DNA of 64,000 nt from Achromobacter sp. MYb9. Its GTDB lineage: Bacteria > Pseudomonadota > Gammaproteobacteria > Burkholderiales > Burkholderiaceae_B. The notes beneath the pieces were generated by a model. That model worked only from the letters and a program-made list of their open reading frames with translations. It had not been told where the DNA came from and did not search any database. A program made the translations under genes and the position numbers. The stretch covers positions 124,001-188,000 of the forward strand of contig NZ_PCOQ01000010.1 in assembly GCF_002975275.1 (NCBI RefSeq). Reading direction: 5' to 3'. Position 1 is the stretch's first letter; every line of letters begins with the position of its first letter. Positions 8,556-16,642 of the stretch are shown in pieces.

Positions 8556-9332
8556 ATGATAAAGCACATAATTGGATGTCTGGCAGGCGGCCTCTTCTAC
8601 GCCGGACCCGGTTTCGCCGCCGACCAGGTTGCTACGTCTGGGCCCGACGTACGGCATTCAAGCGAATGGGAGTTTTCAGTCACGCCCTATGTCTGGGCGC
8701 CGGCGCTTTCTGGAAAGGTGTCTCACCGACGTTTGCCGGTCATCGATGTAGACACGAGCTTTGATCAGATCTTGGATAACCTGGATTTCGCGGCGATGCT
8801 GAGCGGCGACGCACGTAAGGGCCGGTACAGCTTTTTCGGCGATCTGATTTATGCAAAGGTCGGCGCCCAGGGCGACACGCCCCGTGAGGTCGTGGCGACC
8901 AGTGCGGACGTCCACAGCAAGACATTCACCGGTCTACTGGGCGCGGGGTATTCGGTCCTTGATCAGTCACCTCACAGCCTTGACGTCGTGGCGGGTTTGC
9001 GCGTTTGGTCCGTAGACACCGACATCACGCTGAAGGGCGCACGCGTGGATGGCAGGAAAAGCAGCGATGGCGCCACATGGGTGGATGCCGTGGCAGGTGT
9101 GCGGGGACGCTACGTTTTCACTACAAAGCTGTATGCGGCGGGATGGGGGCTGGTAGGCGCGGGCGGCGCGAATGCGGACTGGGATGTTGGAATCGGCATT
9201 GGATACAACATCAGCAAGAGCTTCTCGGCGACTGTTGGCTACCGAGCCTTGGGCGTGGATTACAGTGCCGGCGGCTTTAAGTTCGATGCTGTGCTTCACG
9301 GCCCAATGGCTGGCTTGACTATCCGTTTTTAA
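8556..9332 (+). CDS. Predicted outer-membrane beta-barrel protein
   Basis: This is a 258-residue protein with a signal peptide (MIKHIIGCLAGGLFYAGPGFA, cleavage near residue 21). The mature part alternates polar and hydrophobic residues, with repeated short strands: WEFSVTPYVWAPALSG, FFGDLIYAKVGA, LDVVAGLRVWSVDTDI, GVRGRYVFTTKLYAAGWGLVG, FSATVGYRALGVDY. It ends in a terminal aromatic (LTIRF), the signature recognised by the Bam complex. I chose the ATG at 8556 before the signal peptide; an ATG at 8523 would add 11 polar residues. A DUF1254 gene follows 54 bases downstream on the same strand, suggesting co-transcription. The cargo or ligand is unknown. Confidence 0.75.
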   Translation: MIKHIIGCLAGGLFYAGPGFAADQVATSGPDVRHSSEWEFSVTPYVWAPALSGKVSHRRLPVIDVDTSFDQILDNLDFAAMLSGDARKGRYSFFGDLIYAKVGAQGDTPREVVATSADVHSKTFTGLLGAGYSVLDQSPHSLDVVAGLRVWSVDTDITLKGARVDGRKSSDGATWVDAVAGVRGRYVFTTKLYAAGWGLVGAGGANADWDVGIGIGYNISKSFSATVGYRALGVDYSAGGFKFDAVLHGPMAGLTIRF

Positions 9333-9386
9333 AGGTCAGTGCTGAGCCGATCCACCTATTAAATTTAATAAATGGAATAGAGCTTC

Positions 9387-10808
9387 ATGGACACCAAACT
9401 ACCGAAAGCACTTTGTCACGCGATGCTGGTGATTGCGTCCTTCACATCGTCCTATGCCTGCGCGGAAATCAGCCCCTCCGAAACGCGGACAATCGCAGAG
9501 GAAGGGTACATCTACGGTCTTCCTATTGTGATGAACTACGCGATCATGTACGAGTACGCCGTAGACAAGAACTCGAGCCAGTACAAGGCACCGTTCAACC
9601 AGATTCGGAGCTTGCACCATGTCGCCAACTACAAGGACACGGCCATCATCTCGCCAAACAGCGACACGCCGTATTCCATGATGTTCATGGACGTGCGCAG
9701 CGAGCCGATCGTGTTATCGGTACCCGCGGTGACAAAGCCTCGGTACTACACGGTTCAGCTTATTGACGGCAACACCTACAATTTCGGCTACATCGGAAGC
9801 CGTTCCACCGGGGACGACGCTGGCGATTACATGATCGCTGGCCCCAATTGGAAGGGCGCCACTCCACCAGGTGTCAGGAAGGTTTTTCATTCCGCAACGC
9901 AGCTTCCGTTCGCGGTTTTTCGGACCCAACTGTTCAACCCGGCCGACATGCCCAACGTCGTCGCTATTCAATCGGGCTATAAAGCACAGCCACTTTCCAC
10001 CTATCTCAAGCAGCCGGCACCTCCTGCCGCGCCCGCGATCGATTTTCCAAAAATCAACAACGATCTGGCAAAGACCGACTTTTTCACGTACCTGGATTTC
10101 GCCTTGCAATTGAGCCCGGCCGCGCCGGACGAAGTGGAAATCCGTGCGAAGCTTGCTCGCCTGGGCATTGGCGCAGACAAGAAGTTCAGCTTCGAGGAGC
10201 TGTCCGCTGATCAAAAGAGCGCCGTCGTTCAAGGCATGCAGGATGGGCACGCCAAGGTCGAAAATGCGATCAAGAATCTAGGCACGAAAGTCAACGGCTG
10301 GAACATCGTGGGGGCCGGCGGCGACAGTGCCTTCTACCACGGAGACTGGCTCAAGCGGGCCGCAGTGGCGCAGGCGGGCATATATGCCAACGATGCTGAG
10401 GAAGCCACGTACCCGCTGACCACGACCTTGCCCGATGGCGAACTGCTTGACGGTAGTAAACACAACTACACCATCACCTTTCGCGACGGACAGCTGCCGC
10501 CGGTCAATGCTTTCTGGTCGGTGACCATGTACGACGGCAAGACGCAGTTGCTGATCGAGAATTCGATTGGTCGCTACCTCATTAACTCGCCGATGCTCTC
10601 GAACATGACGAGAAACGCGGATGGCTCGCTGACGCTGTACCTTCAGAAAACGTCCCCCGGCGCGGACAAGGAGAATAACTGGCTGCCGGCACCGAACGAT
10701 CTCATGTACTTGGTAATGCGCCTCTACTGGCCGACGACCGAGGCGCCTTCCATCCTGCCTCCCGGGAAAGGCACTTGGAGTCCCCCGCAGATTGTCAAGG
10801 TGATGTAA
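9387..10808 (+). CDS. Exported DUF1254/DUF1214-domain protein
   Basis: This is a 473-residue protein with a signal peptide (cleavage near SYACAE, residue 27). The N-terminal half matches DUF1254: EEGYIYGLPIVMNYAIMYEY, SPNSDTPYSMMFMDVRSEPIVLSVP and RYYTVQLIDGNTYNFGYIGSR. The C-terminal half matches DUF1214: FRDGQLPPVNAFWSVTMYDG, IENSIGRYLINSP, DGSLTLYLQ and NWLPAP. The family has no settled biochemical function. It lies 54 bases after the beta-barrel gene and ends 29 bases from the convergent cysS. A truncated DUF1254 fragment also occurs near the second sulfatase locus (about 16.3-16.5 kb), so this family appears to accompany the sulfatase modules. Confidence 0.88.
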   Translation: MDTKLPKALCHAMLVIASFTSSYACAEISPSETRTIAEEGYIYGLPIVMNYAIMYEYAVDKNSSQYKAPFNQIRSLHHVANYKDTAIISPNSDTPYSMMFMDVRSEPIVLSVPAVTKPRYYTVQLIDGNTYNFGYIGSRSTGDDAGDYMIAGPNWKGATPPGVRKVFHSATQLPFAVFRTQLFNPADMPNVVAIQSGYKAQPLSTYLKQPAPPAAPAIDFPKINNDLAKTDFFTYLDFALQLSPAAPDEVEIRAKLARLGIGADKKFSFEELSADQKSAVVQGMQDGHAKVENAIKNLGTKVNGWNIVGAGGDSAFYHGDWLKRAAVAQAGIYANDAEEATYPLTTTLPDGELLDGSKHNYTITFRDGQLPPVNAFWSVTMYDGKTQLLIENSIGRYLINSPMLSNMTRNADGSLTLYLQKTSPGADKENNWLPAPNDLMYLVMRLYWPTTEAPSILPPGKGTWSPPQIVKVM

Positions 10809-10837
10809 CCCACCAAGAACGATTGCCCCGGGCGGCC

Positions 10838-12235
10838 TCAAAAGGCTGCGGGGGGCATGGCGATTTCTGTCAGGCGTTGCCCGTCGTTGCCATCCTCGAC
10901 TCTCCAGCCTCGGGTGTTTAACATCTTTCGTATCTCATCGGCTTTTGCCCAGTTCTTTGCCTCTCGGGCTTGAGCGCGTTCACCGAGCAGCACCCGGATA
11001 CTTTCCGGAATGTCAGACGCAACTGGGTTCCAATCTCGCAACCCAAGGCCCAGTACAAAATCAAAGCTGTCCACAGTCGCTTTCAAGGTCGCAGGTAGGA
11101 GGTCGCTCTTGACGAGTTCCCATAGCACGGCCAATGCCCTCGGCAGATTCAGGTCATCATTCAATTCGGCGTTGAAGCGCGCGGCGAAATCTGGATCGAT
11201 GCGGCCACCGTCCGGCCAACCGGAATAGAGATGCCGCAGCCGGTTCAAGGCTGTCTGCGCTGCACCTAGAGACGCCCAACTGAAATGCAGCTTGCTCCGG
11301 TAATGAGCTGTCATGCACAGGTAACGGTAGGCAAGCGGATCGATGTTCCGACTGCGCAGCGTCTGCAGGCGAACAAAATCCCCACTCGACTTCGACATCT
11401 TGCTGTCGGCATTGAGTGTTAGAAAATGTCCGTGTATCCAGAAGTTCGCAAGACGAGTGCCGTGGGCCGCTTGTGTTTGCGCAATTTCGTTGCTGTGATG
11501 CACGGCGATATGGTCTTCTCCGCCACAGTGGATGTCGAACCAGATGCCGAGGTGTTTCGCCGACATGGCCGAGCACTCAATATGCCAGCCCGGAAATCCA
11601 CGCCCCCATGGGCTATCCCATTCCATCTGCCGTACTACGCCCTGCGGACTGAACTTCCATAGCGCAAAATCCGTGATGTTCTGTTTAGCGCCAAGTGCTA
11701 CGCGCTTGCCCGCCTGCAGGCCGGCACGGTCGAGCCGGGCCAGAAAGCCGTAGTCGTCCTGTTTGCTTGTGTCGAAATAGAGACCGTCGTTGGTCTTATA
11801 CACGTAGCCGGACCGGTCCAACTCGCCGATAAACGCGATCTGTTCGGCGATGTGATCGGTTGCGCGGCACCATACCGTCGGCTCCAGCAAGTTGAGGGCA
11901 TGCCAATCCGCGACGAAGGCCTCGGTGTAGCGCTGAGCAATGGCATATGCGGACTGCCCGGTCCGTCTGCTACCTTTTTCCATCTTGTCTTCGCCTTCGT
12001 CGGCATCCGAAGTCAGATGACCGACGTCGGTGATATTAACGACGTGACGGACCTCATACCCGTTGCGAATGAGTACCCGGCGCAGAATGTCTTCAAACAC
12101 ATACGTTCTTAGATTGCCAATATGCGCATGGTCGTAGACGGTGGGTCCGCAGCAATACATGCCGACGTGGCCAGCGTGGATTGGCGTGAACGAGCGCACG
12201 GTTCGCGACCAGGTGTCGTACAACGCAAGTGGCAT
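10838..12235 (-). CDS. cysS: Cysteine--tRNA ligase with a cysteine-codon leader
   Basis: This class I aminoacyl-tRNA synthetase charges tRNA-Cys and, at 465 residues, has normal length. Visible motifs are the zinc ligand Cys29 in CCGPTVYDHAHIGN (HIGN at 38-41), WHIECSAMSAKHLG and HCGGEDHIAVHHSNE, which carry further zinc and cysteine-binding residues, and KMSKS near 275. The start at ATG 12235 begins MPLALYDTW; the frame is open upstream but crosses a terminator hairpin, so the longer form is unlikely. About 175 bases upstream lie a promoter, a 25-codon ORF with Cys-Cys and a late Cys codon, and a terminator, pointing to transcription attenuation by charged tRNA-Cys. Whether this is the only cysS or a regulated second copy cannot be told from the window. 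Confidence 0.92.
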   Translation of the reverse strand: MPLALYDTWSRTVRSFTPIHAGHVGMYCCGPTVYDHAHIGNLRTYVFEDILRRVLIRNGYEVRHVVNITDVGHLTSDADEGEDKMEKGSRRTGQSAYAIAQRYTEAFVADWHALNLLEPTVWCRATDHIAEQIAFIGELDRSGYVYKTNDGLYFDTSKQDDYGFLARLDRAGLQAGKRVALGAKQNITDFALWKFSPQGVVRQMEWDSPWGRGFPGWHIECSAMSAKHLGIWFDIHCGGEDHIAVHHSNEIAQTQAAHGTRLANFWIHGHFLTLNADSKMSKSSGDFVRLQTLRSRNIDPLAYRYLCMTAHYRSKLHFSWASLGAAQTALNRLRHLYSGWPDGGRIDPDFAARFNAELNDDLNLPRALAVLWELVKSDLLPATLKATVDSFDFVLGLGLRDWNPVASDIPESIRVLLGERAQAREAKNWAKADEIRKMLNTRGWRVEDGNDGQRLTEIAMPPAAF

Positions 12236-12265
12236 CAACTCTCTCCGTGCCGAAGGGCGCAGGTA

Positions 12266-12300
12266 AAAACAAAAAAGCCGCCGGTTTTGCAACGGGCGGC
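12266..12300 (-). terminator. Intrinsic terminator (attenuator) in the cysS leader
   Basis: Read on the minus strand, GCCGCC (12300-12295) pairs with GGCGGC (12282-12277). A C-C mismatch is followed by an inner GTT/AAC stem closed by a GCAA tetraloop. TTTTTTGTTTTT comes immediately after the stem. It lies between the leader ORF stop (12333) and the cysS start codon (12235), so it must be read through for cysS to be transcribed. Confidence 0.8.
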
Positions 12301-12332
12301 CAGAGGCGATTGATTCGACGTATAGCTAATGG

Positions 12333-12410
12333 CTAGACGCAGTTTCCCCTCGGCACGTTCTGACAACATGCACGGACCAGCGAAAAGAGGGATTTGACGC
12401 GAGTAGTCAT
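12333..12410 (-). CDS. Cysteine-rich leader peptide of cysS (25 codons)
   Basis: This short ORF, ATG to TAG, encodes MTTRVKSLFS, then LVRACCQNV, then PRGNCV. Tandem TGT TGT codons fall at positions 15-16 and a TGC at 24, two codons before the stop. Three Cys codons in 25 is far above chance usage for a rare amino acid. It is followed by a terminator and cysS, so it is read here as a ribosome-stalling sensor of Cys-tRNA supply. The segment just after the Cys-Cys codons (12348-12354) can pair with 12299-12306, which overlaps the terminator's 5' arm. A GGAGG lies only one base before the ATG, too close for a normal Shine-Dalgarno; the promoter position suggests a leaderless message instead. Confidence 0.65.
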   Translation of the reverse strand: MTTRVKSLFSLVRACCQNVPRGNCV

Positions 12411-12417
12411 GCCTCCA

Positions 12418-12447
12418 ATCCTAGCGGCTTTTGGTTGCGCAGGTCAA
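12418..12447 (-). promoter_or_regulatory. Candidate sigma-70 promoter of the cysS leader
   Basis: On the minus strand, TTGACC (12447-12442) and TAGGAT (12423-12418) are separated by 18 bases, close to the sigma-70 consensus. Transcription would begin at about 12411-12410, the first base of the leader-peptide ATG. The call is by eye, but its position directly upstream of the attenuator supports it. Confidence 0.5.
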
Positions 12448-12671
12448 TGCTGGCAAATGACCGGTTTCCGCGATGTCTTTCGAAGGACCGTTCGTGGCCG
12501 ACTGTAGCCGGCTGTCGGGCCATTGAGACGTGCCCGAAGCAGCCGGGCGCTAGATCCAAAAGAGGGCATTCGAGTAAAGTCCTTTTTTTCCCGCCAGCAT
12601 CAGCGAACTGTCATGCCTAAGACATCGCCCCGAACCAGGTTCCTCGTGACGTTTACCAACGCAGTGAGCAC

Positions 12672-12977
12672 ATGACGGGCCGTCCGGATGCCCCGAGCCG
12701 CCGACGGCCGTGCATACAGTCGATGGTGGCCCTCGCCGTCGCGGCCTTGATCGGCTGGGGTTGCTTTGTGGGAGCGGCCGAAGTGGTGGAAAGCCTGCAC
12801 TCCGGGGTGCTCAACAACCGCAAAGGACCTGACATCCTTGCAGCCGAGCAGCCCCTCCTTTACTGGGCCCTGATCGGCTTCTACACGGCGGCAACCCTGA
12901 CCGCCGCCGGCTTGGCGCTTTTGGTGCTGGCCATTGCCATGCGCGGTCTGATTGGTGCAAGAGGCTCTGATCGATGA
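12672..12977 (+). CDS. Small two-helix membrane protein, unknown function
   Basis: This is a 101-residue ORF. After a basic start (RPDAPSRRRPC) it shows a hydrophobic helix (VALAVAALIGWGCFVGAAEVV, about residues 19-39), a polar loop with HSGVLNNRKGPDILAAEQ, and a second helix (LLYWALIGFYTAATLTAAG onward, about 63-90), ending in basic residues. That pattern is hard to obtain by chance and supports a real inner-membrane protein. It stands alone between the divergent cysS leader and the DUF3300/DUF2950 pair. The ribosome-binding site before the ATG is weak, so the start is uncertain. I do not recognise the family. Confidence 0.5.
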   Translation: MTGRPDAPSRRRPCIQSMVALAVAALIGWGCFVGAAEVVESLHSGVLNNRKGPDILAAEQPLLYWALIGFYTAATLTAAGLALLVLAIAMRGLIGARGSDR

Positions 12978-13258
12978 ATGACCGTCATCAATTGGAAACG
13001 CTTCCGCCGAAGTGTGCGATGGTGAGATGGCCAATCACGCGGACGCAATTGGCTAAATTCTCCGGCTTGGCCGACTGACCGCTCCTGCCCGGGAGCCGTC
13101 TACTATCAGCGACGGCTATCCGAACCCGTGGATAACCGCAGTGGGACAAATGGTGGACAGGCTCCGCCTGACCACGCGCTTGTCCACAGGGCATGCCCAC
13201 CGGCTACCCGGGTTTCACCCTCATACCCACCGAGGGCGCGTCCGCAACAATGGGAAAG

Positions 13259-14146
13259 TCACTGCGCGCCTGCGGATTGCGGGCTAGCGTCAATCCAGTT
13301 GTCGAACGACGCATCGGAGCCCTGGAGCTGGGCCGCGCGACTCGCGGTGCCAGTACCCAGGTCCGCCTCGTGCACCGAGCCCTGGGCGCCAATGACGAAG
13401 CTAGCGATCCCGCTCTGGCCGTAGCGGGCGGGCCAGGCTACGATCCAGTAGCTACGAGGGGAGGGCAGCACCTTGTAGCGATAGCCGTAATACGCGTCCG
13501 CCGCCGGCACGTCCGGGCCCATGGCCAGCGCGTCGGGGCCGAAGGCCTGCAACGGGTAGCCGCGCAATTCGGGCCAGTACAGGCCGTCGGTGGTGCCGGG
13601 CTGGCTGACCAGCCGGTCGGCGTAGCGGCCCTGGCCCGCGCCGTTCTGGTAGCGGGTCTGCGCGGCCTGCAGCGCGCGCAGGGTATCAATGGCCTTCAGT
13701 TCGTTGCGGCCAATAGCGCGGCGCCGGATTTCCGCCTTGCCTGCCGCTGGGTCGAAGCGCCACCCTTGCGCCACCCGCACGATCGGCACCGGCATGGTCC
13801 AGCCTGAATCGCCCACGCCAAGCCACGCGGCCCGGTCACCGTCGGCCACGATCTCGTGCTTCTGGGCCCAGGCGGCCAGGAACAGATAGATCTCTTCCTG
13901 CGCGACGCCGCCTGGCACGATCTGCCGGTAATTAGGCCCTAGCACCTTGGCTACGGCTTCGCGGTCGCTCGTGGCCAGGGCTTGGCCGAACGCGTCGGCA
14001 GCTGCCTGCTGCGTGGGGTACACCTGCTGCGCCGCTGCTGGCGCCGCCAGGGCTGCCAGCGCCAGCATTGCGGCGGCGCCGGCCAGCTGGACGCAGCGGC
14101 TGGAGTATTGTGCGAGTGCATTCATCATGGAGACTCTGTTGTTCAT
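13259..14146 (-). CDS. Exported DUF2950 protein
   Basis: This is a 295-residue protein with a signal peptide ending near AAPAAAQQ (about residue 40). Family-typical stretches are YPTQQAAADAFGQALATSDREAVAKVLG, GWRFDPAAGKAEIRRRAIGRNELKAI, YQNGAGQGRYADRLVSQPGTTDGLYWP and YGYRYKVLPS, characteristic of DUF2950. GGAGG 8 bases before the ATG supports the start and lies over the last codons of the DUF3300 gene. The two genes are 5 bases apart, so they form an operon, a pairing common in proteobacteria. The function is undefined; an envelope-associated role is likely from the paired secretion signals. Confidence 0.88.
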   Translation of the reverse strand: MNNRVSMMNALAQYSSRCVQLAGAAAMLALAALAAPAAAQQVYPTQQAAADAFGQALATSDREAVAKVLGPNYRQIVPGGVAQEEIYLFLAAWAQKHEIVADGDRAAWLGVGDSGWTMPVPIVRVAQGWRFDPAAGKAEIRRRAIGRNELKAIDTLRALQAAQTRYQNGAGQGRYADRLVSQPGTTDGLYWPELRGYPLQAFGPDALAMGPDVPAADAYYGYRYKVLPSPRSYWIVAWPARYGQSGIASFVIGAQGSVHEADLGTGTASRAAQLQGSDASFDNWIDASPQSAGAQ

Positions 14147-14151
14147 GGGAC

Positions 14152-15534
14152 CTACCTCCGGCCGCCGAAATGGTCGCCGCTAGTGAGATGTCCACCGTCT
14201 CCTGTTCGCCCGCCGCGCCCCGTGTGACCACCCTCGCCACCGCGCGGCGCGGACGCCGCACGTTCGCCGCGCTGTGCCTGCTCGCGCATGTGGTCGCCGT
14301 TGCCGGCGTCACGCAGCGCGTTGTGGTCGTTGTTGGCGCGCGAGCGGTCGCGCGCCGCCGCTGCATCCGCGTGCTGGCGCTGGGCCGCCGCCTCGCGGTC
14401 CGCCGAGGTGGTACGACGGTCCGTCGAAGGGGGCCTGCGGTCTGTCGCAGGGGTGTGGCGGTCGGTTGATGGTTCAGGACGGCCGCTCGGAGTGCGGTTG
14501 CCGTCGCCGCCCTGTCCAAGGTGGCTGCCGCCGCGCGGCTCCACATGGCCTGTGAGGGGCTGGCCAGTGCGACCCTGAAACGATTGCGCGGCGCGGTCTC
14601 GCGCCGCATCGCGCGAACCGGGCACGAGCGGCGGGCGGCCCTGGCTCCGGTTCTGCAGCCCGGCTTGGCGCTGGCCGTCGAATCTTTGGCGGCTGGCCGA
14701 GTCGGCGTAGGGTGCATTGCCGCGATTAGCGGGGTTGTGGTGCCAGGCCGCGTGGTTGCTGTTGACGCTGGCGGCGCTGATGCGCTGGTTCACGTTGATA
14801 TTGTTGTAACGGTTGACGTTGATGTTCACGTCATGGTGGCCCCAGTTGAAGCCGCCCCATACAGAATCCACCGCCGCCACGCCTAAGCCGAAGCCGATGC
14901 CGGCCACCAACGACGTGGCGAAGACGGAACCCGGCGGCGGCGGATAGTAGGCGGGGGGCTGGGCGGGATAGGGCCACGTGCCGTACACCACGGTCGGGTT
15001 GTAGCTGGGCACGTAGATCACCTGCGGATCGGCCGGCTCGATCACTACCACGGTCTTGCCGCCGCCCGTATCGCTGGACGTGACCTTCTGCTGCGGGGTG
15101 CTCTTCAGGTTGCCGGCCTGGCGCGCCTGCGCCCGCAGCCGCTGCACCGAATCCATGACGGTGTCGGGCTGTGCCAAGAAGGCATCGCCCACGGATTTCA
15201 CCCAGGCAGGCTGGCGGCCCATCAGGTCCATGACCGACGGGAACGCGACCAGGGACTTGACGCTGGGATCCCAGGATTCGGGTTCAACCGCTTTGACGGC
15301 CGCGTCGCCCGATAGGTCGGTATGTGTCGCGGACCACTGGGCCGCCACCGCGATATCGTCAGGGTAGGTGGCCCCCATGAGGACCTGGGACAGGAGGGAA
15401 TCGGGATAGAGCGCCACCGGCGCTAGCAGCTGGTCTAGCTGCCCTTCGTCGAGCTTCGCCTGCGCTATGGCGGGCAGGCAGACGGTCAACGCCAGACATA
15501 GGCAGCCGAAGAACCACACTTGCAGTCGACGCAT
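14152..15534 (-). CDS. Exported DUF3300 protein with low-complexity C-terminus
   Basis: This is a 460-residue protein. A signal peptide covers about residues 1-24 (MRRLQVWFFGCLCLALTVCL to PAIAQA). Residues 25-200 carry the DUF3300 pattern: LDQLLAPVALYPDSLLSQVLMGATYP, AVEPESWDPSVKSLVAFPSVM and ADPQVIYVPSYNPTVVYG. A Pro/Tyr-rich linker and one glycine-rich hydrophobic segment (SLVAGIGFGLGVAAVDSVWGG) follow. The last 200 residues are disordered-looking and rich in Asn, His, Arg, Asp and Gly, with repeated TDR and DRR units. The ATG at 15534 is used because it precedes the signal peptide; the frame is open to 15699 without protein features. It is the first gene of the DUF3300-DUF2950 operon. Confidence 0.88.
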   Translation of the reverse strand: MRRLQVWFFGCLCLALTVCLPAIAQAKLDEGQLDQLLAPVALYPDSLLSQVLMGATYPDDIAVAAQWSATHTDLSGDAAVKAVEPESWDPSVKSLVAFPSVMDLMGRQPAWVKSVGDAFLAQPDTVMDSVQRLRAQARQAGNLKSTPQQKVTSSDTGGGKTVVVIEPADPQVIYVPSYNPTVVYGTWPYPAQPPAYYPPPPGSVFATSLVAGIGFGLGVAAVDSVWGGFNWGHHDVNINVNRYNNINVNQRISAASVNSNHAAWHHNPANRGNAPYADSASRQRFDGQRQAGLQNRSQGRPPLVPGSRDAARDRAAQSFQGRTGQPLTGHVEPRGGSHLGQGGDGNRTPSGRPEPSTDRHTPATDRRPPSTDRRTTSADREAAAQRQHADAAAARDRSRANNDHNALRDAGNGDHMREQAQRGERAASAPRGGEGGHTGRGGRTGDGGHLTSGDHFGGRR

Positions 15535-15654
15535 TTCCCGCTCTCCGTGGTCGTAACGTAACAGCCACAAACGGAGGGGTGAACCACCGGATATTGCGGC
15601 GACATAATATTTATTCGCGAAATCACGCACAGACGTGCCGATTTCGGGACAGGT

Positions 15655-15828
15655 ATGTGCAAGAAACTTCTGAGCGTGATGGACGGTGTGGAGGTCCACA
15701 TGGACTTAAGTGATGCCGTCAGCCAGATTGCCAGGCGCACAACCTTTTCAGAAAATGGCTTTGCCCAACGCATCGACGTGCAGGAAATCGTGGGCGAATT
15801 TACACCGTGCCGCCTAGGAAGGAGTTGA
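15655..15828 (+). CDS. Possible small protein, unknown
   Basis: An ORF of 57 codons runs ATG to TGA and encodes MCKKLLSVMDGVEVHMDL, then SDAVSQIARRTTFSENGF and a tail ending CRLGRS. It fills most of the gap between the DUF3300 gene and the AraC-like fragment. GACAGG lies just before the ATG but is not well spaced. It resembles no family I know and could be chance; it is listed because the composition is balanced and nothing competes in this stretch. Confidence 0.25.
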   Translation: MCKKLLSVMDGVEVHMDLSDAVSQIARRTTFSENGFAQRIDVQEIVGEFTPCRLGRS

Positions 15829-15836
15829 AAGAACTT

Positions 15837-16290
15837 TCATGTGAGACAAGCCAGCGAAAAAATGAGACATTGGGCCTCCAGCGCGGTGACGTCTTCGCTT
15901 GCCGATAGCAGCCCCGACACCGCATGGAAGCCGCAGAGGTAGTCTTTGAGCAGGCTCGTCATCGGCTTGCGAGCATCCAGCACCAGGCCGTGAATATCGT
16001 GGGCGCCCAGTATCTTGCCGATGCTGGCGCGGGGAATCGCCATGACCAGGCGCTCACCGGCATCCACTTGGCATTGGTAAGGGCGAGCAAGGTCAATGAA
16101 GCAGATTTCCCCCGGCCCCGCCACGACATCACGCTTGTCAAAATCACCGTGTATGGAACCTGCGACCACAACATGGACTAGAAAATGATCCAGCCCGCTG
16201 CGAGCAATCGTGGCGAGGTCGCGCTTGTAGTGCGGCCGCCAACTGCCGTTAAGAATCTCTTCGTCCGGCTGATAAAGCCTGATGGTGGTG
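15837..16290 (-). pseudogene. AraC-type regulator remnant (ligand-binding half only)
   Basis: The minus-strand frame reads TTIRLYQPDEEILNGSW, then RPHYKRDLATIARSGLDHF, then LVHVVVAGSIHGDFDKRDVV, GPGEICFIDLARPYQCQ and RLVMAIPRASIGKIL. This is the N-terminal cupin-like domain of AraC/XylS-family regulators (AraC_binding_2 type). It stops at 15837 without any helix-turn-helix, and its own N-terminus is missing where it abuts a DUF1254 fragment at about 16290. An ATG at 16169 would give a 110-residue product, but that cuts the domain in the middle. I read it as a dead internal fragment left by deletion. Confidence 0.7.
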
Positions 16291-16477
16291 TTTCAACCGG
16301 CACGATGGGCATGAAGCTTCCGTCGGCCACGATCCTTGCCGTGTAGAGGTCTGCCTCAGCCCGAACAAAGTTGTCGACGCCGACGATGGTTGGAGTATCC
16401 GGGGAGGTCTGCGCGTTTGCCGTTCCAAGAATTGCGATCGTCAGCGCGGCGATGCCTGAGGTCGATGGATATGACAT
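16290..16477 (-). pseudogene. DUF1254-type protein remnant (signal peptide and N-terminus)
   Basis: The frame encodes a signal peptide (MSYPSTSGIAALTIAILGTA, then NAQT) followed by PTIVGVDNFVRAEADLYTARIVADGSF, which fits the N-terminus of a DUF1254/DUF1214 protein. At about 16290 the family similarity stops and the DNA continues, in another frame, into the AraC-like fragment. The ORF itself stays open to 16178 through unrelated residues. It appears to be the 5' part of a gene whose remainder was deleted. A full-length relative is encoded at 9387-10808. Confidence 0.55.
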
Positions 16478-16642
16478 GATCGTCCTTCAACCATATTGAT
16501 TTGATACCACCACAGGAGGTGTTGCCGAGCTGGAATGTACAAGAACGTCTTGCGGCGGGTTTGCCATTTGATGCCAATAATGCAGGGCAGGAGCACGCCG
16601 ATACGATGACGGTATTGATCGCCACCGCGGCAACTCAGCGGG

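Noticed and set aside
10824-10857. Hairpin TGCCCC...GGGGCA at the DUF1254/cysS convergence
   Set aside because: It overlaps the cysS 3' end and has no U tract; could help termination but evidence is insufficient.
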